NCBI GenBank assembly: GCA_020850915.1
Contig: JADZDV010000547.1
Coordinates: forward strand, 1 to 5,775
Length of the DNA: 5,775 nt
Origin: Chloroflexota bacterium
GTDB taxonomy: Bacteria; Chloroflexota; UBA6077; JADZDV01
Direction: 5' to 3'
Below are positions 1 through 5,089 of the stretch, in pieces (positions within the stretch are counted from its first letter, which is position 1; every line of letters starts with the position of its first letter). The translations under genes and the position numbers were made by a program. A model generated the notes under the pieces. That model ran no database searches. It saw only the letters and a list, made by a program, of their open reading frames with translations, and was not told the DNA's origin.

Positions 1-618
1 GCCGGCTTCGACGTTGCGCTCGCGCCGCTCTTCGCCAGCCCCTTGCGCGACGCCGCGGTCGTGGTGGTCGGCGTCGCCCTCACCGGCGGCCTCCATCTCG
101 ACGGTCTGATGGACACCTGCGACGGCCTGTTCGTCCCAACATCCCCAGAGCGCCGCCTCGAGATCATGCGGGACAGCCACGTCGGCAGCTTCGGCGTCGT
201 CGGCGGTGGCCTGGTGCTGCTGGGCAAGCTCGCCGCCCTGGCCAGCCTGGGAGAGGTGCCGCGTTCCGCGGCGATCGTTCTGATGGCGGTGGTCGGTCGC
301 TGGTCCATGACGCTCAACGTCGTCGTCTTCCCCGCCGGACGGACCGATGGGCTTGGAAGCCTGGTCAAACGGAAGGCCGGACGCGGCGACCTGCTGTTCG
401 CCACGATCGCCGCGGCGCTCGTCGGCTACGTGGCGCTCGGCCTCGCTGGTCTCGCGGCGCTGTCGCTGGTCGGCATTGTTGTCCTGGCGGCGGCTCTCGC
501 CGTGCTTCGTCGCCTGCCTGGCCTCACCGGCGACACCTACGGCGCGCTTGAGGAGATCGCCGAGATCGCCGTCCTGGCCGTTTTGCCGCCCCTCTTTCGC
601 TGGAGCGCAACCGCATGA
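1..618 (+). CDS. cobS: Adenosylcobinamide-GDP ribazoletransferase (cobalamin synthase CobS), 5' end missing
   Basis: CobS is the integral membrane enzyme that joins alpha-ribazole (or its 5'-phosphate) to adenosylcobinamide-GDP, the last assembly step of the cobalamin nucleotide loop. The frame is open from base 1, so the gene starts upstream. About 205 residues are visible, and since the family is usually near 250, roughly 40-50 N-terminal residues are absent. The TTG at 43 is an internal codon, not a start. Visible hallmarks are GGLHLDGLMDTCDGL (fragment residues about 29-43), with the acidic/His residues that bind metal and substrate in this family, then MRDSHVGSFG, a VGRWSM segment, and the C-terminal LTGDTYGALEEIAE motif. 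Several hydrophobic stretches (about residues 60-72 and 130-165) fit membrane helices. The stop overlaps the start of the next gene by 4 bp, which marks an operon. Identification is firm. Confidence 0.95.
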   Translation, partial: AGFDVALAPLFASPLRDAAVVVVGVALTGGLHLDGLMDTCDGLFVPTSPERRLEIMRDSHVGSFGVVGGGLVLLGKLAALASLGEVPRSAAIVLMAVVGRWSMTLNVVVFPAGRTDGLGSLVKRKAGRGDLLFATIAAALVGYVALGLAGLAALSLVGIVVLAAALAVLRRLPGLTGDTYGALEEIAEIAVLAVLPPLFRWSATA

Positions 619-1760
619 CCGACCGATCCCAGCCCATCTCGCCCACTGCCGCCCCACAGACGGTCCGCTACCTCCATGAGGAAGCGCGTGGCCGGGCCCT
701 CGTCGAGCAGTTGCGTGGCCGAACGCCGCGATTCGCCTGCGTCATCGGCTATACCGCCATCTGCGAGCTACCCGGCATCTCGTCGGCCGGCCTCAGCGAG
801 GACCTGCGCCGCTTCACCGCGGCCGCCGACGTCGAGGTGCTCCACCACGGCCGGCCCCGCTGTCTGGCGGCCGTGCCCGCGAATCCGCTCGGCCCGCCGA
901 GTCCCGTCGTTATCACCGCCACGGCCCTTCGCCTGCTGGGCATCTCCTGCGAGGTGATCGACGCCGGCGCAGCCGTCCGGCCGGACTGCCCCCACACCAG
1001 GCTGGTCGAGGCGGTGGGCGGCGACATCCGGGGCGGCAGGGCGGTCCCGCACGCCCGGGAGCTCTTCGAGAAAGGGCTCGAGCTGGGCGCACGGCTGGCC
1101 GATCGCTCGGAGTACCTGGTGATTGGCGAGAGCGTGCCTGGCGGCACCACGACCGCCCTGGCTCTCATGCTCGCCCTGGGTCTGAATGCGCGTGGCAAAG
1201 TCTCCAGCAGCTCCAATCGCAATCCTCACAGCCTGAAGGAGACGGTGGTGGACGAAGCGCTGCGCACAGCCTGGCCAGACGGCATGCTGAGAGGCCTGGA
1301 CCCTCTCGCGGCCGCGGCCGCGGTCGGCGATCCGATGCAGCCCACAGTGGCCGGCCTGGTGCTGGGTGCCGCCGGCCGTTGCCCGGTGGTCCTGGCTGGC
1401 GGCACCCAGATGGCCAGCGTGCTCGCCCTGGCCAGCGCGATCGCCCGCCGGCAGGACCGCGGCCTGGATCCCGGCGACGTCGCGGTCTGCACCACGCGCT
1501 GGGTGGCCGAGGATCCGAGCGCCGACCTGCTGGACCTGGCGCGCCAGATCGGCTCGTACCCGTTCCTCTGCTCGACCATGAGCTTCGCCGAGGCTCGCCA
1601 GGGAGGCCTCCGACGGTATGAAGAGGGCCTCGTCAAGGAAGGCGTCGGGGCCGGCGGAGCGGCCGTCGCGGCGACGCTCGCGCTGGGCATCGACAACCAG
1701 ACCCTGCTCGCGGCGATCGACGCCTTCTGCGACGAGCTGTTCGGAGCCGCGCCGGCGTGA
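615..1760 (+). CDS. cobT: NMN-dependent phosphoribosyltransferase, UPF0284/TIGR00303-type CobT
   Basis: Likely role: transfer of phosphoribose from nicotinate mononucleotide to the lower-ligand base (5,6-dimethylbenzimidazole or a relative), giving alpha-ribazole phosphate for CobS. The 381-residue protein resembles the divergent CobT family known as UPF0284, common in archaea and cyanobacteria, rather than the enterobacterial CobT. Visible landmarks are GESVPGGTTTALALMLALG (about 171-189), which matches by pattern the GE...TTTAAAL region of classical CobT; KVSSSSNRNPHSLKET (about 195-210); AGGTQMASVLALA (about 261-273); and KEGVGAGGA (about 341-349), which resembles the GEGTGA motif that holds the catalytic Glu (Glu317 in Salmonella CobT), so Glu342 is the candidate base. 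The ATG overlaps the cobS stop (ATGA) and the stop overlaps the cbiA GTG (GTGA), which fixes both ends. The N-terminal 15 or so residues are Pro/Gln-rich and probably not part of the fold. The family is clear. Activity on DMB is inferred from homology and context. Confidence 0.88.
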   Translation: MTDRSQPISPTAAPQTVRYLHEEARGRALVEQLRGRTPRFACVIGYTAICELPGISSAGLSEDLRRFTAAADVEVLHHGRPRCLAAVPANPLGPPSPVVITATALRLLGISCEVIDAGAAVRPDCPHTRLVEAVGGDIRGGRAVPHARELFEKGLELGARLADRSEYLVIGESVPGGTTTALALMLALGLNARGKVSSSSNRNPHSLKETVVDEALRTAWPDGMLRGLDPLAAAAAVGDPMQPTVAGLVLGAAGRCPVVLAGGTQMASVLALASAIARRQDRGLDPGDVAVCTTRWVAEDPSADLLDLARQIGSYPFLCSTMSFAEARQGGLRRYEEGLVKEGVGAGGAAVAATLALGIDNQTLLAAIDAFCDELFGAAPA

Positions 1761-3133
1761 TTCCGAGAATCGTCGTCGCCGGGACCGCGAGCGGCGTCGG
1801 CAAGACCAGCATCGTCGCCGGTCTGAGTCGGGCCCTGGTCCGCCAGGGCCTCCGCGTCGCACCGTTCAAGGTCGGTCCCGACTACATCGACCCCACCTAC
1901 CATGCCCTCGCCACCGGCCGGACCTGCCGCAACCTCGACTCCTGGCTGCTCCCGCGCGAGGCGCTGCTGGCCACCTTTGCGCGCGGCTGTCGTGGCGCCG
2001 ATCTCGCCGTCATCGAGGGCGTGATGGGCCTCTACGATGGGCGTACCGATCGTGGAGAGCGCGGCAGCACGGCGGAGGTGGCGAAGTGGCTGCGAGCGCC
2101 GATCCTGCTGACCCTGGACGTCGCGAAGCAGGCGAGGAGCGCCGCCGCGACCGCTGTCGGCTTTCAACAGTTCGACCCCACGGCGAGCATCGCCGCCTTC
2201 GTCCTCAACCGCGTTGGCAGCCCCAACCACACCACTCTCCTCCGCCGCGCTGTGGAGGCGGCGACGGGCCGCCCGGTCGTCGGCGCGCTGCCACGGCATG
2301 GTGAGGCGACCCTACCGGAGCGCCATCTCGGCCTCGTCCCGGAGGGCGAGCACGAGCGCGCGAGCGCGGCGGTCGAGGCGCTGGCCGACCTGGTCGAAAG
2401 CGCCGCTGACCTGAACGCCATCGTGGCGCTGGCGCAGGGCGCGGCACCCCTGCCGCAACCCGCGGACACGACGCCCGCGCCGGTCCGGCGCGACCGGCCC
2501 ATCCTCGCGGTCGCCCGCGACGCCGCGTTTTCCTTCTACTACGAGGATAATCTTGAGCTCCTGGCCGCCCTCGGCGCGCGATTGGCTTTCTTCAGCCCGC
2601 TCGACGACTCCAACCTGCCGCCTGGTGCGCGCGGCGTCTATCTGGGCGGCGGCTTTCCGGAGCTGTACGCCAAACGGCTCGCCGCGAACCGCTCCCTGCT
2701 CGCCGCCCTGCGCCGCGCGCACGCCAGAGGGTCAGCGATGTACGCCGAGTGCGGCGGACTGATGCTCCTCGCCCGAACCCTCGTCGACTCCGATGGCCGG
2801 CGCCACGAGCTCGCCGGCCTGCTGCCGTGCGACGTGGTGATGACCGACGCCCGCGTTGCCCTCGGCTACGTCGAGTTGGAGGCCACCCAGGACCTGCTCC
2901 TGTGTCCCGCTGGCACACGGCTCCGCGGCCACGAGTTCCACTGGTCCAGGCTCGCGGGTGAAGACAACTCCAGCCCAGCGTACCGTGTCCTGGCCCCGCC
3001 TGGTGGCGATGCCCGGAACGCTGGGACGAACAAGACCGAGGGGTTTGCCATGGGCCATCTGCTTGCCAGCTACGCCCACCTGCACTTCGCGTCGGCGCCT
3101 GACCTGGCCCGCGCGTTCGTCGCGGCGCTCTAG
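1757..3133 (+). CDS. cbiA: Cobyrinate (or hydrogenobyrinate) a,c-diamide synthase, CbiA/CobB
   Basis: This enzyme makes the ATP- and glutamine-dependent amidation of the a and c acetate side chains of the corrin ring. The 458-residue length is close to Salmonella CbiA. The N-terminal DRTG-type synthetase domain opens with the P-loop GTASGVGKTS (residues 9-18), followed by KVGPDYIDPTYH (about 38-49), the start of the substrate loop, and EGVMGLYDG (about 88-96). The C-terminal class I glutaminase domain (GATase_3) begins near residue 250. It shows the oxyanion-strand motif YLGGGFPELY, the nucleophile Cys332 in AECGGLMLL, GHEFHWSR, and the catalytic-His motif YAHLHF (residues 439-444). No frameshift or missing key residue is seen. 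The GTG start overlaps the cobT stop, and an RBS would lie inside the cobT 3' end, so translational coupling is likely. Sequence alone cannot separate CbiA (cobyrinate, anaerobic route) from CobB (hydrogenobyrinate, aerobic route). Confidence 0.95.
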   Translation: MIPRIVVAGTASGVGKTSIVAGLSRALVRQGLRVAPFKVGPDYIDPTYHALATGRTCRNLDSWLLPREALLATFARGCRGADLAVIEGVMGLYDGRTDRGERGSTAEVAKWLRAPILLTLDVAKQARSAAATAVGFQQFDPTASIAAFVLNRVGSPNHTTLLRRAVEAATGRPVVGALPRHGEATLPERHLGLVPEGEHERASAAVEALADLVESAADLNAIVALAQGAAPLPQPADTTPAPVRRDRPILAVARDAAFSFYYEDNLELLAALGARLAFFSPLDDSNLPPGARGVYLGGGFPELYAKRLAANRSLLAALRRAHARGSAMYAECGGLMLLARTLVDSDGRRHELAGLLPCDVVMTDARVALGYVELEATQDLLLCPAGTRLRGHEFHWSRLAGEDNSSPAYRVLAPPGGDARNAGTNKTEGFAMGHLLASYAHLHFASAPDLARAFVAAL

Positions 3134-3161
3134 CACCTGCCGGCCGCCGAGCGACGCTTGC

Positions 3162-3167
3162 TACAAT
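3162..3167 (+). promoter_or_regulatory. Possible -10 box upstream of def
   Basis: TACAAT differs from the sigma70-type TATAAT at one position. It lies in the only AT-rich patch of the 76-bp gap between cbiA and def, about 40 bp before the def start. No TTGACA-like hexamer is visible at 16-18 bp spacing upstream, so this would be a -10-dependent promoter or a chance match. It suggests that def is transcribed separately from the cobalamin genes. Confidence 0.35.
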
Positions 3168-3200
3168 TCACTCTCAGATACTACTGACGTTCATCCGGTG

Positions 3201-3205
3201 GGAGG
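3201..3205 (+). promoter_or_regulatory. Shine-Dalgarno of def
   Basis: GGAGG lies 4 nt before the GTG at 3210, so it supports that codon as the start. An in-frame GTG at 3198 lies upstream of the Shine-Dalgarno and is therefore unlikely to be used. The resulting N-terminus MTVRPILVVGNPVLR matches where deformylases normally begin. Confidence 0.6.
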
Positions 3206-3209
3206 TTCC

Positions 3210-3767
3210 GTGACCGTTCGCCCCATCCTCGTGGTGGGCAACCCCGTGCTGCGCCAGAAAGCGAAGCGCGTCACCCAGTTCGACCGCTCGCTGCACCAGC
3301 TCCTGGACGACATGCTCGAGACGATGCGGGCCGCGCCCGGCGTGGGACTGGCCGGCCCGCAGATCGGCGTCCCGCTGCGCGTCGCCGTGATCGAAGTCGA
3401 GGGGGTGGTCTACGAGCTGGTCAACCCGGAGGTCGTCAAGACCAGCGGCGAGGTCGAGCTGGACGAGGGCTGCCTGTCCGTGCCCGGCTACTGGGGACGG
3501 ATCACCCGCGCGGAGAAGGCGACGGTCAAGGCGCGCGATCGCAACGGCAAGGAGATCCGTGTCCGGGGCGAAGGCCTCCTGGCCCAGGCGCTCCAGCACG
3601 AGACCGACCACCTCAACGGCCTCCTCTACGTGGACCACCCGGGTGTCATCGACACAATGCGCCGCACCCGCGCCGACCAGACCCGCGAGCCCCGGCCGAC
3701 CCGGGATGGCGATGCCATCCAGGTCGCCGTCGCCCAGGAGGCCGCGGCCGCACGGGCCGAGCGGTAA
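3210..3767 (+). CDS. def: Peptide deformylase
   Basis: Peptide deformylase removes the N-formyl group from nascent proteins as they leave the ribosome. It is a metal (Fe2+ or Zn2+) hydrolase. The 185-residue protein has all three family motifs: motif I GVGLAGPQIG (44-53), with Gly where most family members have Ala (GLAAPQ); motif II EGCLSVPG (86-93), with the metal ligand Cys88; and motif III QHETDHLNG (129-137), with ligands His130 and His134 and the catalytic Glu131. The usual N-terminal ILxxGNPVLRxKAK segment is at residues 6-19. After about residue 150 there is a charged, Ala/Arg-rich tail of some 35 residues that shorter homologues such as E. coli PDF (about 169 aa) largely lack. The frame is open far upstream inside cbiA, but that part is a shadow and GTG 3210 with its Shine-Dalgarno is the sensible start. 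No fmt gene is adjacent in this window. Confidence 0.95.
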   Translation: MTVRPILVVGNPVLRQKAKRVTQFDRSLHQLLDDMLETMRAAPGVGLAGPQIGVPLRVAVIEVEGVVYELVNPEVVKTSGEVELDEGCLSVPGYWGRITRAEKATVKARDRNGKEIRVRGEGLLAQALQHETDHLNGLLYVDHPGVIDTMRRTRADQTREPRPTRDGDAIQVAVAQEAAAARAER

Positions 3768-3783
3768 AGATACCTGTCATCTC

Positions 3784-3803
3784 GAACAACACACTTGTTG
3801 TTC
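3784..3803 (+). repeat. Perfect 8-bp inverted repeat 17 bp after the def stop
   Basis: GAACAACA (3784-3791), loop CACT, TGTTGTTC (3796-3803). The arms are exact complements. The stem is relatively AT-rich and no T-run follows (CCGAACGG comes next), so it is not a canonical intrinsic terminator. It could be a weak def mRNA 3' structure or a protein-binding palindrome. Confidence 0.55.
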
Positions 3804-3814
3804 CGAACGGAACA
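3799..3814. repeat. 16-bp near-palindrome overlapping the previous hairpin
   Basis: TGTTCCG-AA-CGGAACA has exact 7-bp arms around a 2-nt centre. Five bases (3799-3803) are shared with the right arm of the hairpin at 3784-3803, so the two RNA structures could not form together. The short centre favours a dimeric protein-binding site in DNA over an RNA hairpin, though the stem could open to a 4-nt loop. Confidence 0.5.
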
Positions 3815-3824
3815 GGCCGCGGGG

Positions 3825-3839
3825 TGACACCTGGTGTCA
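3825..3839. repeat. 15-bp palindrome with exact 7-bp arms
   Basis: TGACACC-T-GGTGTCA is fully symmetric about one base. It starts 10 bp after the preceding near-palindrome. A compact perfect dyad of this kind is typical of a repressor operator or of a mobile-element end. Nothing in the sequence decides between these. Confidence 0.5.
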
Positions 3840-3867
3840 AGCCTGAAAGGTGGTGTCTTTGAGCCTG
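3832..3867 (+). repeat. Imperfect direct repeat TGGTGTC(n)AGCCTG
   Basis: Copy 1 is TGGTGTCAAGCCTG (3832-3845). Copy 2 is TGGTGTCTTTGAGCCTG (3851-3867), which has the same ends and 3 extra bases between them. The period is 19 bp, close to two helical turns. Copy 1 shares its GGTGTC with the palindrome at 3825-3839. Confidence 0.45.
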
Positions 3868-3922
3868 TGCGAGGGACCACGCAGGCGGAGTCCGGCGAAC
3901 GGGGCCGGAGCGGCTGAAGGTC

Positions 3923-3951
3923 GCGGGATGGGTGCCGCCCACCAATCCCGC
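3923..3951. repeat. Strong hairpin, 7 bp + G/A mismatch + 4 bp, 5-nt loop
   Basis: GCGGGAT (3923-3929) pairs with ATCCCGC (3945-3951). After one G/A mismatch (3930/3944), GGTG (3931-3934) pairs with CACC (3940-3943), leaving the loop CCGCC. It is GC-rich and should be stable in RNA from either strand. No T-run follows on either side, so a simple terminator is not supported. It may be part of an untranslated or small-RNA structure, or of a repeat element. Confidence 0.45.
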
Positions 3952-3968
3952 TCACGATCAACGCGGCG

Positions 3969-4003
3969 GCGGTCGGAAAGACCTTGTGGGCGGTGCCGAC
4001 CGC
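3969..4003. repeat. 8-bp inverted repeat with 19-nt loop
   Basis: GCGGTCGG (3969-3976) pairs exactly with CCGACCGC (3996-4003). An inverted repeat of this length and spacing can arise by chance in GC-rich DNA. It is recorded because it follows the hairpin at 3923-3951 by 17 bp and adds to the local density of dyads. Confidence 0.3.
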
Positions 4004-4035
4004 GCGGTTCCCGGGATCGTCGGCTCGAGGGGAGG

Positions 4036-4058
4036 CGCGCCAGGGTGGTCGTGGCGCG
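4036..4058 (-). terminator. GC-rich hairpin downstream of the minus-strand small gene
   Basis: CGCGCCA (4036-4042) and TGGCGCG (4052-4058) form an exact 7-bp stem with a 9-nt loop. Read on the minus strand it begins 10 nt after the stop of the 48-residue candidate gene (4069-4215). There is no U-tract, so it is not a classical rho-independent terminator. U-less hairpins have been proposed to end transcripts in some GC-rich bacteria. Its placement is its main support. Confidence 0.3.
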
Positions 4059-4068
4059 GCGCTGCCAT

Positions 4069-4215
4069 TCAGCGCGTATACCAGACGGTGTTGACCGTCC
4101 GATCCCACTCGCGATCGACGAGCAGCCGCGTCACAGGCTCGGGCGAGTGGTCCTCGCGGCGGGCCGCCCCCTCCACGCTGGCGAAGCGAACAACCTTGAA
4201 GCCGATGCCCGCCAT
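4069..4215 (-). CDS. Candidate 48-residue hypothetical protein
   Basis: I do not recognise this protein. It begins MAGIGFKVVRFASVEGA, continues with a charged middle (RREDHSPEP), and ends REWDRTVNTVWYTR. It is soluble-looking, with no signal peptide, membrane span or Cys. Support for a real gene: the ATG at 4215-4213 has GGGAGG exactly 7 nt upstream; about 42 of 48 codons end in G or C, like the surrounding genes; the composition is balanced rather than the Arg/Pro/Ala-rich run of a shadow frame; and a GC hairpin sits just past the stop. The frame is open further upstream to 4611, but that part runs antisense into the carbonic anhydrase gene and has no Shine-Dalgarno, so the short form is preferred. 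It diverges from the carbonic anhydrase gene. A chance frame cannot be excluded at this length. Confidence 0.5.
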   Translation of the reverse strand: MAGIGFKVVRFASVEGAARREDHSPEPVTRLLVDREWDRTVNTVWYTR

Positions 4216-4222
4216 CGTCCAT

Positions 4223-4228
4223 CCTCCC
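4223..4228 (-). promoter_or_regulatory. Shine-Dalgarno of the minus-strand small gene
   Basis: GGGAGG on the minus strand is separated by 7 nt (ATGGACG) from the ATG at 4215-4213. That is near-ideal spacing, and it is one of the best ribosome-binding sites in the window. The ATG inside the spacer is in another frame and too close to the site to be used. This site decides the start chosen for the 48-residue gene. Confidence 0.5.
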
Positions 4229-4435
4229 AGCCTGCCGTGCGTGCGCCCAGCACAGGCGATCGGAAGTCGACGGCGAGCCCGATAGGTGCACGTAGCTTGT
4301 GCAAACCCGCCCGTCACAGAGCGTTGTAGCTCATGGTACGGTCGAACGGTGTTGATGATTCCGCTCCCAGCGATGAGATTTCGGAGTACGTGCCGCCTCG
4401 CCGGGGAGCTCCACCCTGTGTGGCAGCACCGCTGC

Positions 4436-4440
4436 AGGGA
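4436..4440 (+). promoter_or_regulatory. Shine-Dalgarno of the carbonic anhydrase gene
   Basis: AGGGA lies 6 nt before the ATG at 4447. It decides between this start and the in-frame ATG at 4333, which has no purine-rich site upstream and would add 38 unconserved residues. Confidence 0.6.
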
Positions 4441-4446
4441 AGAGAG

Positions 4447-4938
4447 ATGACCGTCACCGACGAGCTGTTGAGCAACAACCTGCGTTTTGCCGCGGCGTTC
4501 GATCAGGGAAGCCTGCCGACGGCGCCGAGCAAGCACCTCGCTGTGGTGGCGTGCATGGACTCGCGAATGGACCTCTTCGCCATGCTCGGACTGGAGCATG
4601 GCGAAGCGCACGTCATCCGCAACGCCGGCGGGATCGTCACCGACGACGTCATCCGTTCGCTGATGATCTCACAGCGCTTGCTTGGCACGCGGGAGGTCAT
4701 CCTGATCCACCACACCTGTTGCGGCCTCCAGGCTGTCGTCGAAGAGGAGCTCAAGGCGAAGATTCAGGCGGAAGTCGGGCTGCGACCGCCGTTTTCGCTG
4801 GGCGCCTTTTCCGATCTGGATGGAGATGTCCGGCAGAGCATCGCGCTTGTTCGAACGAGTCCCTTCATCCCACACCGCGAGCACGTCCGCGGCTTCGTCT
4901 ACGACGTCGGAACGGGTCGCCTGCGCGAGGTGCGCTGA
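4447..4938 (+). CDS. Beta-class carbonic anhydrase, mycobacterial Rv1284-like
   Basis: This is probably a cytoplasmic zinc enzyme that interconverts CO2 and bicarbonate, supplying bicarbonate for carboxylases and balancing pH. The 163-residue protein recalls M. tuberculosis Rv1284 almost end to end: the same length from memory and closely matching stretches such as MTVTD at the start, HVIRNAG, VTDDVIRSL and ISQRLLGTRE. Zinc ligands are Cys36 (in ACMDSR, with the Asp38/Arg40 pair of beta-CAs), His89 and Cys92 in HHTCCG. In Rv1284 I recall HHTDCG, so Cys91 replaces Asp here. The C-terminus (RGFVYDVGTGRLREV) also fits the family. The start follows from the Rv1284 N-terminus and the AGGGA site. 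It appears to be a single-gene unit: about 680 bp separate it from def and 151 bp from secD. The broader COG0288 family also includes proteins with other or unknown activity, so enzyme function is likely but not proven. Confidence 0.9.
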   Translation: MTVTDELLSNNLRFAAAFDQGSLPTAPSKHLAVVACMDSRMDLFAMLGLEHGEAHVIRNAGGIVTDDVIRSLMISQRLLGTREVILIHHTCCGLQAVVEEELKAKIQAEVGLRPPFSLGAFSDLDGDVRQSIALVRTSPFIPHREHVRGFVYDVGTGRLREVR

Positions 4939-5041
4939 CGCGGCGCCACCTGCTGCGCAGCTCGACCTGGCGACACGTATCCTCGTCTGGTCTACGGCCG
5001 GCTGACCTATCGTGCTGTGGCGGCCCTGCTGGACATCTCGG

Positions 5042-5049
5042 CATAATAT
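5042..5049 (+). promoter_or_regulatory. Possible -10 region for secD
   Basis: CATAATAT contains CATAAT (one mismatch to TATAAT) and the overlapping TAATAT. It stands out as AT-rich in otherwise GC-rich DNA, 40-48 bp before the secD start. No -35 match is visible at 16-18 bp spacing. The arrangement resembles the TACAAT box before def, which also lies about 40 bp before its start codon. Confidence 0.4.
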
Positions 5050-5078
5050 TCTGTCGCACGACACCAACCCACTTTGCT

Positions 5079-5082
5079 GAGG
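5079..5082 (+). promoter_or_regulatory. Shine-Dalgarno of secD
   Basis: GAGG is followed by a 7-nt spacer and the GTG at 5090. It supports GTG as the start. The protein then begins with a short basic segment (MKTRWR) and a hydrophobic helix, as SecD should. Confidence 0.55.
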
Positions 5083-5089
5083 CAGTTTC

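Larger units (their letters stand above)
3768..4446. other. About 680-bp gap between def and the carbonic anhydrase gene
   Basis: No large gene is supported on either strand. The longer open frames (for example 3626-4291 minus and 3850-4329 plus) give Arg/Pro/Ser-rich translations with no recognisable motif and no good Shine-Dalgarno, as expected for chance frames in GC-rich DNA. The left part (3784-4003) holds several inverted repeats and a short direct repeat. The middle holds a candidate 48-residue minus-strand gene (4069-4215). The stretch 4229-4430 shows nothing definite. It should contain the carbonic anhydrase promoter, but I see no convincing -35/-10 pair. Confidence 0.6.
4939..5089 (+). 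other. Spacer between the carbonic anhydrase gene and secD
   Basis: This 151-bp stretch has no supported gene. It contains a 10-bp perfect palindrome GCTGCGCAGC (4952-4961) 13 bp after the carbonic anhydrase stop, too short and without a T-run to call a terminator, and then an AT-rich patch near 5042 that probably belongs to the secD promoter. Confidence 0.5.

Noticed and set aside
768..2299. Long minus-strand open frames opposite cobT and cbiA
   Set aside because: They are antisense to firmly identified genes, Arg/Ala/Gly-rich and without any family motif. Long antisense frames are expected in GC-rich coding DNA.
2856..3209. Upstream extension of the def frame by about 118 codons
   Set aside because: It lies mostly inside cbiA in another frame, has no deformylase homology, and the GTG at 3210 has a Shine-Dalgarno and the right N-terminus.
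3784..3803. Rho-independent terminator for def
   Set aside because: The hairpin is exact but AT-rich, and no T-run follows it.
3783..3814. LexA (SOS) box suggested by repeated GAAC/GTTC half-sites
   Set aside because: The spacings do not fit the Gram-positive CGAAC-N4-GTTCG type or the alphaproteobacterial GTTC-N7-GTTC type.
3996..4030. tRNA-like T-arm (GGTTCCCGGGATC)
   Set aside because: The T-loop consensus is not met and there is no acceptor, D or anticodon arm around it.
3626..4291. 221-codon minus-strand frame across the gap and the end of def
   Set aside because: It has a biased Arg/Pro/Ser composition, overlaps the 3' end of def and shows no motif. The better-supported frame in this place is the 48-codon one at 4069-4215.
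4333..4446. N-terminal extension of the carbonic anhydrase from the ATG at 4333
   Set aside because: There is no Shine-Dalgarno before 4333 and the extra 38 residues do not resemble the family, while the ATG at 4447 gives an Rv1284-like N-terminus with AGGGA upstream.
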